Assembly: GCA_013398175.1 (NCBI GenBank)
Contig: VZRZ01002176.1
Location: forward strand, 594,941 to 658,940
Origin: Climacteris rufus
Lineage: Eukaryota > Chordata > Aves > Passeriformes > Climacteridae
DNA length: 64,000 nucleotides
Direction of reading: 5' to 3'
Positions 1 to 12,600 of the stretch are shown piece after piece; position 1 is the stretch's first letter, and each line of letters begins with the position of its first letter. The translations under genes and the position numbers were made by a program. The notes beneath the pieces were generated by a model, which saw nothing but the letters and a program-made list of their open reading frames with translations, was not told where the DNA came from and did not search any database.

Positions 1-330
1 CTTTTAAATACCTCCAAGACTGGTGACTCAACCCCTTTCCTGGGAAGTTTGACAACCCTTACAGTGGTGATATTTCCATGATACCCAACCTACACCTCCC
101 CTGGCACAGTCTGAGGTTTTCTCATCCTATCACCTGTTACTTGGTAGAAGAGACCAGCTCCCACGTGGCTATAAACTCCTTTCAGGCAGTTGTAGAGAGT
201 GATAAGGTCTCCCCTGAGCCTCCTTTTCTCCAGGCTAAACAACCCCAGCTCCCTCAGAGCTCCTCATCAGACTTGTGCTCCAGATGCTTCTTCAGAAGCC
301 AGGGAGAACTTCATTATTTCCCTGCTGCTA
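1..330 (-). mobile_element. CR1 LINE 3' fragment, antisense, cut by window start
   Basis: This is a fragment of a chicken-repeat-1 (CR1) non-LTR retrotransposon lying in reverse orientation. CR1 spreads by target-primed reverse transcription and nearly all genomic copies are 5'-truncated, leaving the end of ORF2 and the 3' UTR. Diagnostic antisense blocks seen here are the segment starting TTTTAAATACCTCCAAG at position 3, the block around 150-170 that corresponds to the ORF2 C-terminus, and CTCCTTTTCTCCAGGCTAA near 220-240. The match is clear to about 298 and fades by 330. It is the same subfamily as the copy at 37.4 kb, which aligns block for block. The real 3' tail lies left of the window. 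The reading frame has stops and is dead. Identity as CR1 is secure; the right boundary is approximate. Confidence 0.9.
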
Positions 331-3300
331 ACTGGGAGTGTGACATGGAGCAAAGTGCTACTGAGCTTTCTCTTCTCTCACATATGGCACTGTAAACATT
401 AAAGAGCATTCATTTACTCCAGACATCCCTCACATCCAAAGTGGGATCAGGTGGTGGGAGCCATTGTCTTTTTTATATCTTTCTTGCTCTCCTTTGGAAG
501 CACAGCATTTCATTCTCTTCTGAAGATGCATCTTGTTGCTTTCACCAGTGACACCAGCCCTTTCTTTCCCTCATACCACGTCACTGCAATTTCACAGCAA
601 GAAACAGAAAAAACTGCATTAATGGCTCTCAGTTCATAGGCAGGCTCTGCTGTGCTGGAGTCGCAATGCTATAAAAGGGCTAATTGCAGATAGGAGGCCT
701 GCTGAGTTACACATGCTGAACATAGGGCTAATTTCTTGTACCTTTCCCTCACTCTCCCTTGCTGCAGTGCCTGTCTAGTCCATTCCAGCAGCACTAACAG
801 AGATTTTTGAGAAGGGACAGATGGGGTAGGGGCAAGGGTCTCACTCTGTCCAAACCCTGCAGTGAAGGTTTCCCTTCAGTGAAGTACTTTCTCTTTGTTT
901 TCTCAGGTCAGGCTGCGTGGCTTGACAACCTGCCTTTTGGCTAAATACCACACTTTAAATACAAGATCCCTCAATCCGCAGATGAAGGGTATCCTTAGTT
1001 CTCAATAGATCTTCCCACATAGAAAGTAATTTGAATTTCAATCAGGGTATTAAATGTAGTGTATACTAAACAAAGCAACTGAAAGCAGGCTGAGAAAACA
1101 TAAATGAGCTTCATTTTAGTTGCTTTCAAGTTCCTTCTGTACAATCTTTTCAGTTCTTATTTACTGTAATAAACATCCATCTGATGGCAATTTGTAGGCA
1201 ATTGTGCACTACAGTTTGTTCAACATTCACAGAAAAACCGTATGTTTCTGAAACCTGAGGTAAACTCCACAAATTCTAGAACTCTGGATAGAAGATGAAA
1301 AGGCCTCATAACAGGATGCACTGTTCTGCTCCAGAAAAAGGTGTTGGAAAGAACATATGGCCACCAGTGGCTCCAAGCAGTTTTTTACATCAAGATTATT
1401 CCAAAGACAAAGAAGTTCAAAATAGATTCAGTTCTTCAACCACTGTGGGCTGTGGCAGGCTAAGCCATCTAGATTTAGAATCTCCCATTGGAGAGGTTTT
1501 CTACTGAGCCTCTTCCTCTTGCCCTTCCCTCAGCCTCTGGGTGGGTGATGGAGAAACATATTCTGCTGTGAGAGCAGGTATGGTGTGAGGAGAGCAAGCA
1601 GCACGAGTGAATGGGTGTTTGGGTCTCCCGATGAACTGAAGCAACACAAGAATTTTCACCAATTTGTTTAGCTGTGAATGCTGTGCAAAGTGCCTCTCTT
1701 GGCATCACTGTTTCTGTCCACACTGCTTTCATTTCTCATGCAGCCTCCTCCATGCAAGGCCAGGTTTTATTGTAGGAAGAATAACAGAGGTGGAAAATGC
1801 CTGGTGTTTAATGCTCTGTTGTTTTCACTTCATGATTGCTGTTTCAAGTGTTAAATGGGCTCTTATTGCTGGTAATACCAGGTGAGAGAGGCATTAGTTT
1901 GAGCTCTGAGATCAATAAACTCACCTACACTCCTTACTCTTCTCTCTGATTACAGCTGAATAGCTCATTAGCCTTGTTCCAACTATTACCCTGGCACTGC
2001 ACTTTTTAAACTGATATGGTCCTTCCTTGGAACAGTAATGATGTATTCACGTTTGTAAAGCATGATGTAAAACTATAGGTCTGCCTCAGTCCTGAGCAAT
2101 AACAAATGTACCAAAGGTCAGTGCAGCCACCTCCATGTGGCTGTAAGTAGTAAGCTTGGTATGAAAAAACTACTGGAGTTACACACAGATAACCTGATCC
2201 TCTCAGACAAATCCAGTGAGATGCTATCCTGGGGAGAAAATGGAGCAGCCAGCATGAAACAGCAATTTATAGGGGCTGAGCAGCATGTACACATCTTAGC
2301 CAGTGGCTGCAATTCAAGAAGGGCATTTTCCTTGCAGCTCTTAACATTACTGAAAATTTTCAGGCACTAAACTGGTTTAGTATCTTGAGACAGACTGTGA
2401 TCTAATTGTTCTTTGCCTCCATGTAAAATGTACTTAATTTCTGTGCATAGTCTTTATCCTGGAGCATGGGATAACTTTGGATTTATGATATGATCCAGGA
2501 AAGCACTTTTTGTGGTAAGCCTGAAGCGTGACAGATCTAATTTTGAATAAACCATTCTTATCAGACGGATCAGCTATTGCCTCTACCCTGGGCTGACAAC
2601 CAGGTCCTTTTGCTTTGCAGCCAATAAAGTTTTAAAGCTTCTTTAACACCCCAAATGCCTAGCTCTTTGCATAAACAAACTCACAAAGCTAGTTTGTGAG
2701 AAGTCAAATTCTCCATGGAGGTCTAAACACTCTGCAGCTGAGAGACACATATGAAAGCTGCTTTGGAATTGCTAAACCCATTTAAATCCATTTAAAAGCC
2801 TCACAATTAAATTTGCATGCAGCCAGCTACTGCTCTGTCTCTCCTGAGTCACAGTGGGCTTAGCAGACTGGAGAAAATCAGGGCCACTTTTTCACCACCA
2901 CAATCCCAGTTGGGTTTCTTCCCCACTTTTTTCCAGATGAGCTGTGGGAAAGAGGCACTGCTGCTGAAGTACCTTGGTAGGAAGATGATGGGGGTAATTC
3001 AAAGCAAGCAAAGTACAAACAGATCCCAAAAAAAGCAATGTGAGCTAAGTAACCTCTTCCTGAAGAGATGAACCGCTGAGCAATAGATGCCAAGGGCCAG
3101 GCAACCCTCCCAGCCGAGGGCACAAGAGTGGGTGGGTGCTGCCCATGGGGATGGTGGGTCCCTGGCACTTCAGGCACCACAGTGCTGTGGAGTGAGAGGG
3201 TTTCTGGGGCGGGGTCAGCACGGACAAATCGAGAAGGCAGCAGGTAATACTAAAGAGTAAAGCCTTGCTGGTGAGCAAAGATGCTGGTTCGGGGACAGAA

Positions 3301-4310
3301 GAGGCCAGATGTTAACTGGGCTCCCAAGCACCTCCAGCAATCACTGCTCTTCATTATAAAGCTGCTGATGGCAGAGGTGTCACTTGGCAGCTCTCTCTCT
3401 TAAGAGACGGAGAGGAGACATTAGCTTTGCCCTGCAGATTTAGGGTCCCACCTGTCCTTGAGTGCAAATGGTCCTTACTAAAACAGATGGCTGCTGTGGA
3501 TTGATAAAGTGCCAGGGGCTTGTCTGTCTGTGTTAGAAAAAGAACATCTTCCCGCAGCCACGCAGAAATCCTGGGGCTGGTTAAACAGACATTTCTGTCT
3601 GCTTTCAAATACAGGCCAGCGCCATGTGTAATGGCAGCTGTGTGTTCCCAAAACACTTCCATGCAATTAGGTTGCAAGGAGACAAAAGCAGCCATCCAGA
3701 CTCGCTTCTCCCTTACTCTGCTCCAGCCTCAGGGACTTGCTGTGTGCTGACACCAGCCTCAGCAGAGATGCTGCCTGCGAGGCATTTTCTAACCCAACCT
3801 TGCTTCCTAACTCTTGGAGCAGGGAAAGCATCCATGTCCCTGTACCCCTCACCCTTTTCCTTCTCTCTTCCTCAGAAAGTTGATCAGGGGGTCACTGAGC
3901 ATGTTATTGTGATTTTTTTTTTCCAGTTATTTTGAGCATAGTAGGTTATTCTGGGTTTCATTGAGGAAGAAAAAGTAAGACAAGGCACCATTTCTGTCTG
4001 AAAAAAACACAAGGAAGGAAACTCAGTGACAGTTTGCATTCTGAAAAACCTGTGAATTTTAAAAGTTGTTTTCACAAGATCAAAATGTAACAAGACATCT
4101 TTTTGAGAAACAAGACTAACCCCACCTTGACCTATCTTTTATGTGTCAGAAAGTATTTTTTGCTTTTATCCGAGGACATGAAAGTGCTCCTGTGCTCCAT
4201 ACAGTACTCTGTATTCCCTTCAATCTCCTGCATGCCATTTGTACCCTTGCATTGCAAGCCTTGCTGCTCCAAGGATTTGCAGATCTGGCTGCTGAATGTG
4301 TACTTTGCTG

Positions 4311-4363
4311 GATGTGTGCCTATCTTATTATCATATTGAAAGATATGTGCCTATCTTTCAATA
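4311..4363. repeat. Perfect 12-bp hairpin overlapping a direct repeat
   Basis: Arms 4334-4345 (TATTGAAAGATA) and 4352-4363 (TATCTTTCAATA) are perfect reverse complements separated by the 6-nt loop TGTGCC. The loop and right arm also belong to a direct repeat: the 16-mer at 4311-4326 (GATGTGTGCCTATCTT) recurs at 4342-4357 with one mismatch. Direct and inverted copies sharing the same bases are what a small template-switch event during replication leaves behind. A function as an RNA hairpin cannot be excluded, but nothing around it suggests one. Confidence 0.85.
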
Positions 4364-7263
4364 ATCCAGATTAATGATTATTAATCCTTCAGATGCTCAA
4401 AAATACTGCCAGAACAAGTAGTTTTAGCAGAAGAGAGAAAAGAAGGTGTGTGCTTGCAAGTGTATTTGCTCCGTTGTTCCTTCAAATTCTCCAGGCATGA
4501 AATTATTACATGTCTAATTAAGTGACAATTACAAAAGGAACATTCTGTATTAGTCCCTTCGGCATCAGGGATATTTCTAAGTGGTTTTGATCTCACCTTT
4601 CACAGATTCCACTGAAATTCAGGGTGAATTTCTGAAGTTTTTTCACCAACTTCAAAGGAATCAGAGTTATCTCCAGCAGGGCGGTGGCGGGGATGAATTC
4701 TGCAGAGCAGCATTGGAGAGGCTGAGTGTTTAACTGGCTCGTGAGTGGCAGTAACACTGCCACTGAGGAGTCAATTTATGGAATATATTACAGCAGTAGT
4801 GTAAAAAAATTACTCTCAGGTTTTGCAAATTGATACACTAGAGCTTTCAACTAGGATAGGGAGGGGTGAATTTACACTTCAAAACCCAAACCGTGCCCTC
4901 GGATATATTTGCCAAGTTCCATTAGAAGTTAATAAGGACCGTGAAATTAAAGAAGATACAATTTAGCTTCACTATTTAGATGGTGCCTATTTTACATCTT
5001 CCACAACCCAGGTTCTCAATTGAGTTTGTGAATGTTCAAGCTGAGGTATCTTAAGGAAAGGAGCCAATATGAAGGCTTCTCCAACAGAATTCTCTTAAAA
5101 TAATAGATATTAACAAATTAAACAATTCTCAAATCTCCAGGTTCTTCAGAGACTGGGAGGAGGGTCTATGTGTTTAAAACTTCATTTCTTTTCCAGCTAA
5201 GCTATTTCATTCAGTAAAAAGGTCAGCTTTACCTACAAATCTTGTCTTATCAACATACCTAAGAGTAAACTATTTCTTTCTATAATACGACTCTTTGAAA
5301 TTTTCCTGATTGAAAGTCACCAGTTTTCTGTGGAGTGAAATTTTCCCTCGGTGTCTTACTACATCCTCCTTTTATTCATCAGTGTTTTGACTGAAAAATT
5401 CTTCGTTGTTAATAGACTGTCAAGATTTTTTAACATAAATACAAATCTAAAATAAGCTTGATATTTTAATTCAACTTCTCATATCAATAAAAGCAGCGGT
5501 GAAAAAGGATGAGTGAAGTATTTCTTTTTAATTTCAACCCGTTCCATACAATCAAGTGACTTAGAACCGGCCCCAGATACCTATAAACTCCTGTGATTGT
5601 GTGGCAGGTTGTGCCCAGCTCTGAAAGAGAGAGAATGGGTTTCTCTTCCACAGAAACTTAATTCCAGTGAAGGATTTTCTGAAGCAGTAGCAGGTCTAAC
5701 CTTAGTAACCACAATTCAGGGTACTGAGGACAGTCTAGAATTATCTTCACTAACTAAATAGAAAAGTCCACATTAAAAGAAATCGATTTGGTGATCTGAC
5801 ATAAAGTGAGAGTGCAGGAAAATGTCAGAGCATAAACATGGTGTTACCTTTCTCTAACCTGTCTTGCCCTGGAAACATGTATGCGCAACACTGGCACATG
5901 CACCATGGAGGTTTCTCTAATGCTTGGAGGAACTAGAGTGGGGCAGAAACAAGAGCAGGATTTCAATTCCCATTATTAAAAAAAAAAATAGTCTGATTAA
6001 GTGTTTATTTGAAGCAAATTTTGCTATTACTATTGTTTTCTTTTGGATATTTTTTACTGTGATGATAATGCACCACCTATTCCTCTTCTTCCCCTCTGCT
6101 CTTCTCTGCTTTGTTTTTTGGGAGTTTGAGAAGCTGCTGCTGCCACAAATCTTGCAATGAAAAGGATGCAGAATGATTCTGAGGGCTTTTCACATAGCAT
6201 AGGAAAGCAGGAAGAAACAAGCATGGCATTCAAAGCTGTAGTTGGAACTGTATAAATGGTTGTATCCTATAGCAATACCATAACTACAAAGCACTGCTGT
6301 GCTTGAGCAAGCTTCCTGACTGCCACACGCTGCTGTTGGCTGCATCTTCCCATTAGTGCTTCTAGAAGCTGAGCTGTCATTGCTGCCTTTTGACTTCTCT
6401 TTCCCCCTGCATGCAATGACACTGTCACTGTTTACCTGTGTCCTCTCACAAGACAGCCAACTCTGTGATGCTGAGGATCAGGGGAAGACTACAGCTCTGA
6501 CAGATTTTGCCTTGCATATTTTAAAGCCTAAGACAAGTAACTATGATAGCAGTGATGGGGTTAGAATTTGGGAGAGGGGGTGCCAGGCATGCTTGGTGCC
6601 AGAAGAGGGAAATAAAATAAACATTTTTCGGCTTCTCTACTTCTAAACAAACTCCAGTCATTTGATGTATTCCGGGGCAGCAAAAAAATATGCAATAAAG
6701 AAAGAAATGAGATTCCTGGATATTAAAGTTGTTTAAAACTAAATACTTCAATACTGGGAAGCAAAGAGGAGAGGAAATGTGGGGGTTTTTTTGTTGTTTT
6801 AAGGCAGGTCAGACACGAATTTCTCTTGTTGACAGTATGCGAGAAATCACCAGAGACCTACTGTACTAAAGTAGATCTGCAAATTTCTTAGGTGGGAAAA
6901 TTACTTCTCATACATACAAAGATACTTGACAATGGCTTATCTGAGTTCTAGAAGCACCAACAGGCCCCATACTAGGTCTTGGCTACACAGGGGCTGTTCC
7001 TACATGTCTATCCACAAAGTCATTGTGTCTAGCAGTGCAGCTTGCCAGCTCAGCCCATGATCATGCAATCGACTCGCAGTGATTTTCCTCTCTGCAAAGC
7101 CAATAAAAAAATTTGCAGCTCTGTAAAGACCCCAAGGCTAAAGGCACATACATATTCTAATAGAGGAGCAGTAGGAGCAGATGGAATATTTATGGTTTTT
7201 AAGACAATCTTTGACATGTAACAATAAAGCACTTCAGGAATCCCCTGTGAACCTGGTGGAGGT

Positions 7264-7304
7264 TGGTGCTGCTAGACTGTGGCCAAGGTGCTGCTATACT
7301 GTGA
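7264..7304. repeat. Short tandem duplication, 24-bp period
   Basis: The 17-mer at 7264-7280 (GGTGCTGCTAGACTGTG) recurs at 7288-7304 with a single mismatch, giving a two-copy tandem repeat with a 24-bp period. It looks like a slippage-type duplication. No gene or element surrounds it. Confidence 0.8.
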
Positions 7305-7814
7305 ACTGTTCTTAGTAGAACAGAAGGAAAACATGACTTTTTTTTGTCAAAGTAAGTGAAAGAAATTGTCAGTTCACATCTATTGATTAATTAGACTTGG
7401 TAAAACTTTTACTTTCACCCTAAGACAGGAGTTTTCCAGCAAATTCAAATGCTAAGACCACTGATTTCCTATTGTCTTGCTAAAATACTAATTTCCATTT
7501 ACTTAATCTAACGTAATAGTAGCCAGTATTGAATCTTAGTGAAGAGCCATGAAATACATACAGAGAAAAATGTGAACAAAAGCTTATTCTCTCAGTCAAA
7601 AACACTGTATGGGATACAACTTATTAAAATCCTGTACTGAGAAGCTGTCCTTTTCATAGTGCTGCTGATTGACATCTCCTTTCTGGAAGTATGAACACTG
7701 TACCATTCAGGGTTCATTTTTATTACCATAGAGACCATAACAATGTCTCCTTACACATGTTTTGTGTAGTTTTACCTGCCATCTAGTTATTTTCCTGAGC
7801 TGTTGGGTTATGGG

Positions 7815-7955
7815 ATAATTTAAGGTGCAAGGAGTTCCTGGGACAGTGTGACTTAGATTATGTTGTCCAGAGCCTTCTGTAGTCTAGTTGTGAATATCTT
7901 CAAGGATGAGGAATCCACAACCCTTCTCCTCAGCAGGTTCATTGATGGTTTGAAT
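7815..7955 (-). mobile_element. CR1 LINE fragment, antisense, old
   Basis: The block at 7863-7945 matches the antisense of the CR1 ORF2 C-terminus. It reads TTGTCCAGAGCCTTCTG, then a stretch like the usual 'tgaatatctccaaggatgg', then AATCCACAACC and CAGCAGGTTCATTGATGG. In the sense strand these encode the region around the conserved 'VESPSLEIFK' of CR1 elements. No tail (ATTCTGTGATTCT-type) can be seen to the left, so both ends are eroded. Several mismatches and small gaps mark it as an older copy than the ones at 37.4 and 42.2 kb. Boundaries are estimates. Confidence 0.72.
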
Positions 7956-9498
7956 CTAAAGAGGACTAGGTAAACTGTTGTCGTTTATCATTTGCCCACA
8001 GTTGCACCCTGCCTGTTTCCATGGCTTTGTCTGTGTGATGTGCAGCGTTACATTAATGTGTCTTACCTTTCCTCTGTGGTCCTGCAGCCCAAGGCTTGGA
8101 TGAGCTGCTGTAAAATGTTGATCTGCCAGAGCACACAGGATGTTCTCTGTCCTTCTCCTCAGCCTGATGGTACCTATGTGCCATGGGATGTGGCGGTGCT
8201 GAGGCACTGGGCAGCGCCTGGGAGCAGCTGAGCACACAGACCTGTCCCTGTCCCTTTCCTCCTCATGCTCATGTGCTAACCTGAGCCACTTCAGCTAGCA
8301 CACTCAACGCAAAGGGAGGCTGAAAGTGAACTGTGATGGTTCTATCCAGGTCAGGAGAAACATTACTTTGTTTTTAATTTCTTAATGTCAGAATCTATTT
8401 CTCAGCCTTGCTGAACTGCAGGCTGCAGATCTGAGATGCCCATTGCACTCCAGATAGGAGGAATAGCTCCTCCTCAGAAACATTAGTACATATTGCTGTC
8501 AACATTTGGCAGCTGGAGGAAATAACTCTATTGTTGCTACAAAATATTTGCTTCCTGAATAAAGTGGCAATAGATATAAGGAATCCCACTGAGCTCTAAT
8601 AATCCCATGGTTCTGAAAAGCCAAAGCCACCTGGATCTCGTGATTAAAATACTGATGAGCATAGTGAATTAATGCAGAAATGGTACAGCATGGCCTTTCA
8701 ACGTTCAGCTTGACTGCTGTGTCTGGTGTATTTACAGTGGGCTAATACCCAGATTTACAAATGAAACTGAATTCCCTGGGGGTATTGTGTGTGATTTTTT
8801 TTTCTTTTTTAATGGGAGATGCTGAATATGATGAAAACAACCAGCTGTACCTATAGGCTGGGGAGGCCACAATGCTTATATTTCCTCTCCAGGTGTGACC
8901 AGCTTGTAGCCAGCATGGCCAGCGGGGTTCTTGTTAACCAAAATCCCTCATTATGTGTTTTGAATGCAACAGTGGAAGAAGCTTCATTACATTTGAAACA
9001 AACCCACAACACTCTGAAGCCTGTGTTGGTGTATCTGGTACCAGAAAGCTGACTTCCCAGGGGAGAGCTGGACCTCTTCCAAGGAAGGCTTCAATAACAT
9101 GGGAAATGGAAGAAAGGATAAGAAATACAACAATGCTGAGAGCAGACTGTAGAAGATGGATCATCAGACAGTGTAAATTCTGCTGGCACCATGGACGTTA
9201 ATGACTCATCAGGCCCTTTTCTTCCTCTAGGCCCAGTTTGAGTAGAATATTGATTGCTTTACAGTAAGTTCTTGTTTACTGCAGCTAGATTCAAACACAG
9301 AGCTGCATGATAATGTGGAAGTAGAAGTTTTCTAGAAAAAACCAATATTTTTTTTCTTAGGCTCCAATTCCATACAGGTAGCCCTTGAACTGTTCCACTT
9401 TTAAGGCATAGGCCAGAGAAAATGACAGAAAATAAAGCCCCAAAAGTGGTCAGAAAAATCACTGACATTTCTAGTGCTTCTGTCCCCATGCATTATCA

Positions 9499-9610
9499 CA
9501 AAAAAACCCAAAAAATAAACAAACAAAAAAAAAACACCCAAACAAACAAGCAAACAAACAAACAAAAAAAAAACCACAACAAAAAACACCAACCAACCAA
9601 CCAACCAAAA
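9499..9610. repeat. A/C-rich simple repeat (AAAC)n and (CCAA)n
   Basis: About 110 bp made almost only of A and C, composed of interrupted AAAC/AAACA units followed by a CCAA run near 9590-9608. It is a low-complexity microsatellite that could derive from an old A-rich tail, but no retroelement body is visible on either side. It produces spurious lysine/asparagine/glutamine-rich frames on plus and phenylalanine/leucine/valine-rich frames on minus, which should not be annotated as genes. Confidence 0.92.
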
Positions 9611-12600
9611 ACATTACTTTAAAAGCTCCCAGGGCTAGTGCTGTAACTACAGGACCAGGACTGCAGAACTGGCATTGTGTCACACATGTCAGATGGTTGA
9701 AAATGAACTAGGCTTGTGTCTGGCAGCACGTGGCAGTTGTCAAAACCAGGATGCTCTTTGTGTGCCTACAAGCTGTCTTCTCCATTTGCCTTTCGGTCTT
9801 CTGGAAGGGGGAGCAGAAACTGGAATTCAGAGCAGGGGACTTAAGGCAATGGCTCTCAATTCCTCCATTTACCCATCTTTATGTGCAGCTAGGTAGTACT
9901 CTAAGAACTGAAGCACATGAAGTGTTTGTGCATTTCTGGATGTAAAGTGCCATTGAGAGCATAACTCTTGACAGTATTCACTATCAGTGTTCATCCTTTT
10001 TTTCTGATGACAGGCCTTTGCATAATGGAAATAGTCCCAAAACATCCTTGATAGCAGAACATACTCTACCGTGTACTACCTGACTTGCTGGTTCACGCAT
10101 ATTCTGTGCATCTGAGAAATGAAACACCATTAGTTTGTTATTTCTGTTTTCTCCCTCCTGAATTTTCAGTGGACTCGGGGCACCTCAGGCCATATAAACA
10201 AGAAGTTATGCTTTGCATCAGGACTTTCTGAATCTCAACTGTCAACAGAATATATGGATAAACCAATAAAAAAATTGAAAGAAAAGCCTTTAGAAAGGTC
10301 AATAAACTGCTTTTATGCAGGAAGTAGTAGAATTTTAACCATGATTATTTTTTCTCCATGAATTATTAACATATGCCATAAAAATGCTATAAGCAGAGGA
10401 CAAATAGGACATTCTGAGAAAATGTTAGAACTTGATATTTTCACCTAAAACATACCCTCTTCAATTGTACACCTATTAAAATAAGGACATCCATAACACC
10501 TGTTAAACAGAAGGAATGTAACACTCTTATGGCAACCTTAAAACCCAACAAGACTGAATCATACCTGTTTCTTATGTAATATTGACAAAGTTTATTATTT
10601 TACCATTATGACCAAGAAATTAACGTGAGCACTCAGAAAAGTAGTCAGAAAAACTCATTTGTAATATAAATGTCTTCTCCTGAAACTACTTTTCTGAGAT
10701 ATTGACTGAATACAGCTCTGCCAGAGACAAACATTCCTCTTTTTACAAATTTAACTCCTGTCAGAAATAATTCTCAAGAAGGAAAAAATGAACCCTTGCC
10801 TGGAAACTTCTTTCAAGGCATGTTTTCTGAACCTCAGAATCAACAGTATCTTTCTTGCTTTGCCTTGTTATTCTGTAATAGGCTGAGCAACACAGCCATT
10901 AACTTTGTTTTGGTGCACAAGTTATTTTGAAGAGGTCATATAGAGAGGATTTAGGTGTTCTGCAATGTTACCAGGTTTGCCTGACTCCAGGGCAAAACAT
11001 AAATAACTTCAACACTAACCTGGAATAATTAAGGAGGGAATTAGTTCTTGCAGCAGCAGCAGACAAAGGGTTCTGATTCCCACAAGTAGAATAGGGAATC
11101 TTCCCCTGGCCAGCCCCACCCAGGAGCAATCTGGCTTCCCCGGGATACAGGCTTCCAAACTTCCAGTTAGAAAAGATCCTAACCTAGCCTGAGTAACACA
11201 CCAAAGAAAAGCAAGTAAGGAAAAGAACAAAAAACCTTGACTAATACTTCCAGCACCTTTCCTCCTCTAGACTGCAGTTTATATAAATACTAACAATGAC
11301 TTTCATTCCTGAGGCTATGGATTTTCCAGGGCCCTGCCCTTAAATCCATCCAGGCAGAGAATTACACTTGAGAAAAGATGGGCTGTAATTGAAGGCAGCC
11401 ACTTTCATAACCTCTCAGTTGCTACAGACAAGAGCAAATATTCTTGGTTAGTTATTGGATTTTAGAGAACATCAGCAGCTATGAGGATTGCAGGTGTGGA
11501 TGTTTGGTGAGGCCATTAGTCCTCCTTCCCCATGAGGTTCACATTTGTGATCAGCTTACAGAAACATCCCTGAGTCAGACCACGGCACCCAGACTGCAAA
11601 AAGTGAGAAAAGGCTTTTGACACAAGTCGTGCCAGCCTTCTTCCTAGCTCAGCCTCCTGCAGAGTGAGGTCTGCAGTACAGGGATTGAAAGCTTTGTTTT
11701 TTCTTGATTCAAACACCAGATAAAACCCTAGGCCTCATCTGAATGACAGCTTGCAGGTCTGCTCTAAACTGCAGGCAACAAAACCTGCCAGTTATTGCCA
11801 TCAGCCATAGTCTTGGTAGTGGTCAAGTCCTACTAAATGCATTGAAAATTTCTGGGCTTTGCAATATTTTTTTTGTAACCCTCACGGAAACCATAACTTG
11901 GTACAAAATCTCCTGAGAAAGAAATTAAAAGCCCTTGCCCCCTAAGATAACCAGCTGCTTCCCACCTGCTGGATCCCCAAACTGTCGTGTGAGCTGCCTC
12001 CTCCAGAATCAAGTGAATGAGGGACAGTCCTGGCACAGAGCAGAGCCAAACACCTTTAGTGTCTTGCAGAGGGAATAACCATGGTTTGATTTCCCATTAA
12101 GCCTTCACAAAACAATAGTGCTAAAAGCAAAGAAAAGGGTGAATGGTGCTGCAAGTTCTGCCCAGGCTGTCACTGAGGGTCTGTTTGGTCCTAGGGTTAG
12201 GGTTGGAAGATGGAAGAATTGCAGAAGGCTGCAAAGTGATGTAAGAAGAAAGATGGAGTTGATGACAGCCAAGGGCTTTACCCATTGTGAAGGACAGGAC
12301 CCACTTCTTGAATTTGGGAAGATGGTCAAACCAATTTCTGGTTAGGTCTGGAGAGGCTGCAAAAGGTACGTGAATGTGTTAGCCTAGGGTTTTCTGTTGC
12401 TTAGTTTTGTGGCAGGTCTCTGCAGGTTGTGGTGGAGCTGTGACTTGTGGAGCCAATAGGCTTAGAGCAGGACGTGGAAAATATTTCCAGAGGACAGGTG
12501 GGGTCTGCTTCTTCTACAGGATAAAGTGAATGATGAAAAGGTCTGGTAATTTTGTAACTGAAGTTTATTGCCTGTATAGTGGTAGTACAAAGAGTCAAAA

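Larger units (their letters stand above)
331..7814. other. Anonymous AT-rich intergenic/intronic DNA
   Basis: I see no gene, exon with convincing splice sites, RNA gene or transposable element in this stretch. The open frames are all below about 115 codons, overlap on both strands and show no family motif. Local items worth noting are a perfect hairpin at 4334-4363 and a short tandem duplication at 7264-7304, listed separately. The rest is ordinary AT-rich unique sequence with scattered A- and T-runs (for example 5979-5988) and few CpG. Confidence 0.7.

Noticed and set aside
8066..8232. Exon beginning after a splice-acceptor-like CTGCAG near 8088
   Set aside because: No matching donor or partner exon and the translated peptide is not recognisable; such acceptor-like strings are common by chance.
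9401..9683. Membrane-like phenylalanine/valine/leucine-rich minus-strand frames
   Set aside because: They are translations of the A/C-rich simple repeat at 9.5 kb.
12192..12202. Interstitial telomeric repeat (TAGGGTTAGGG)
   Set aside because: Fewer than two full TTAGGG units, expected by chance in a window of this size.
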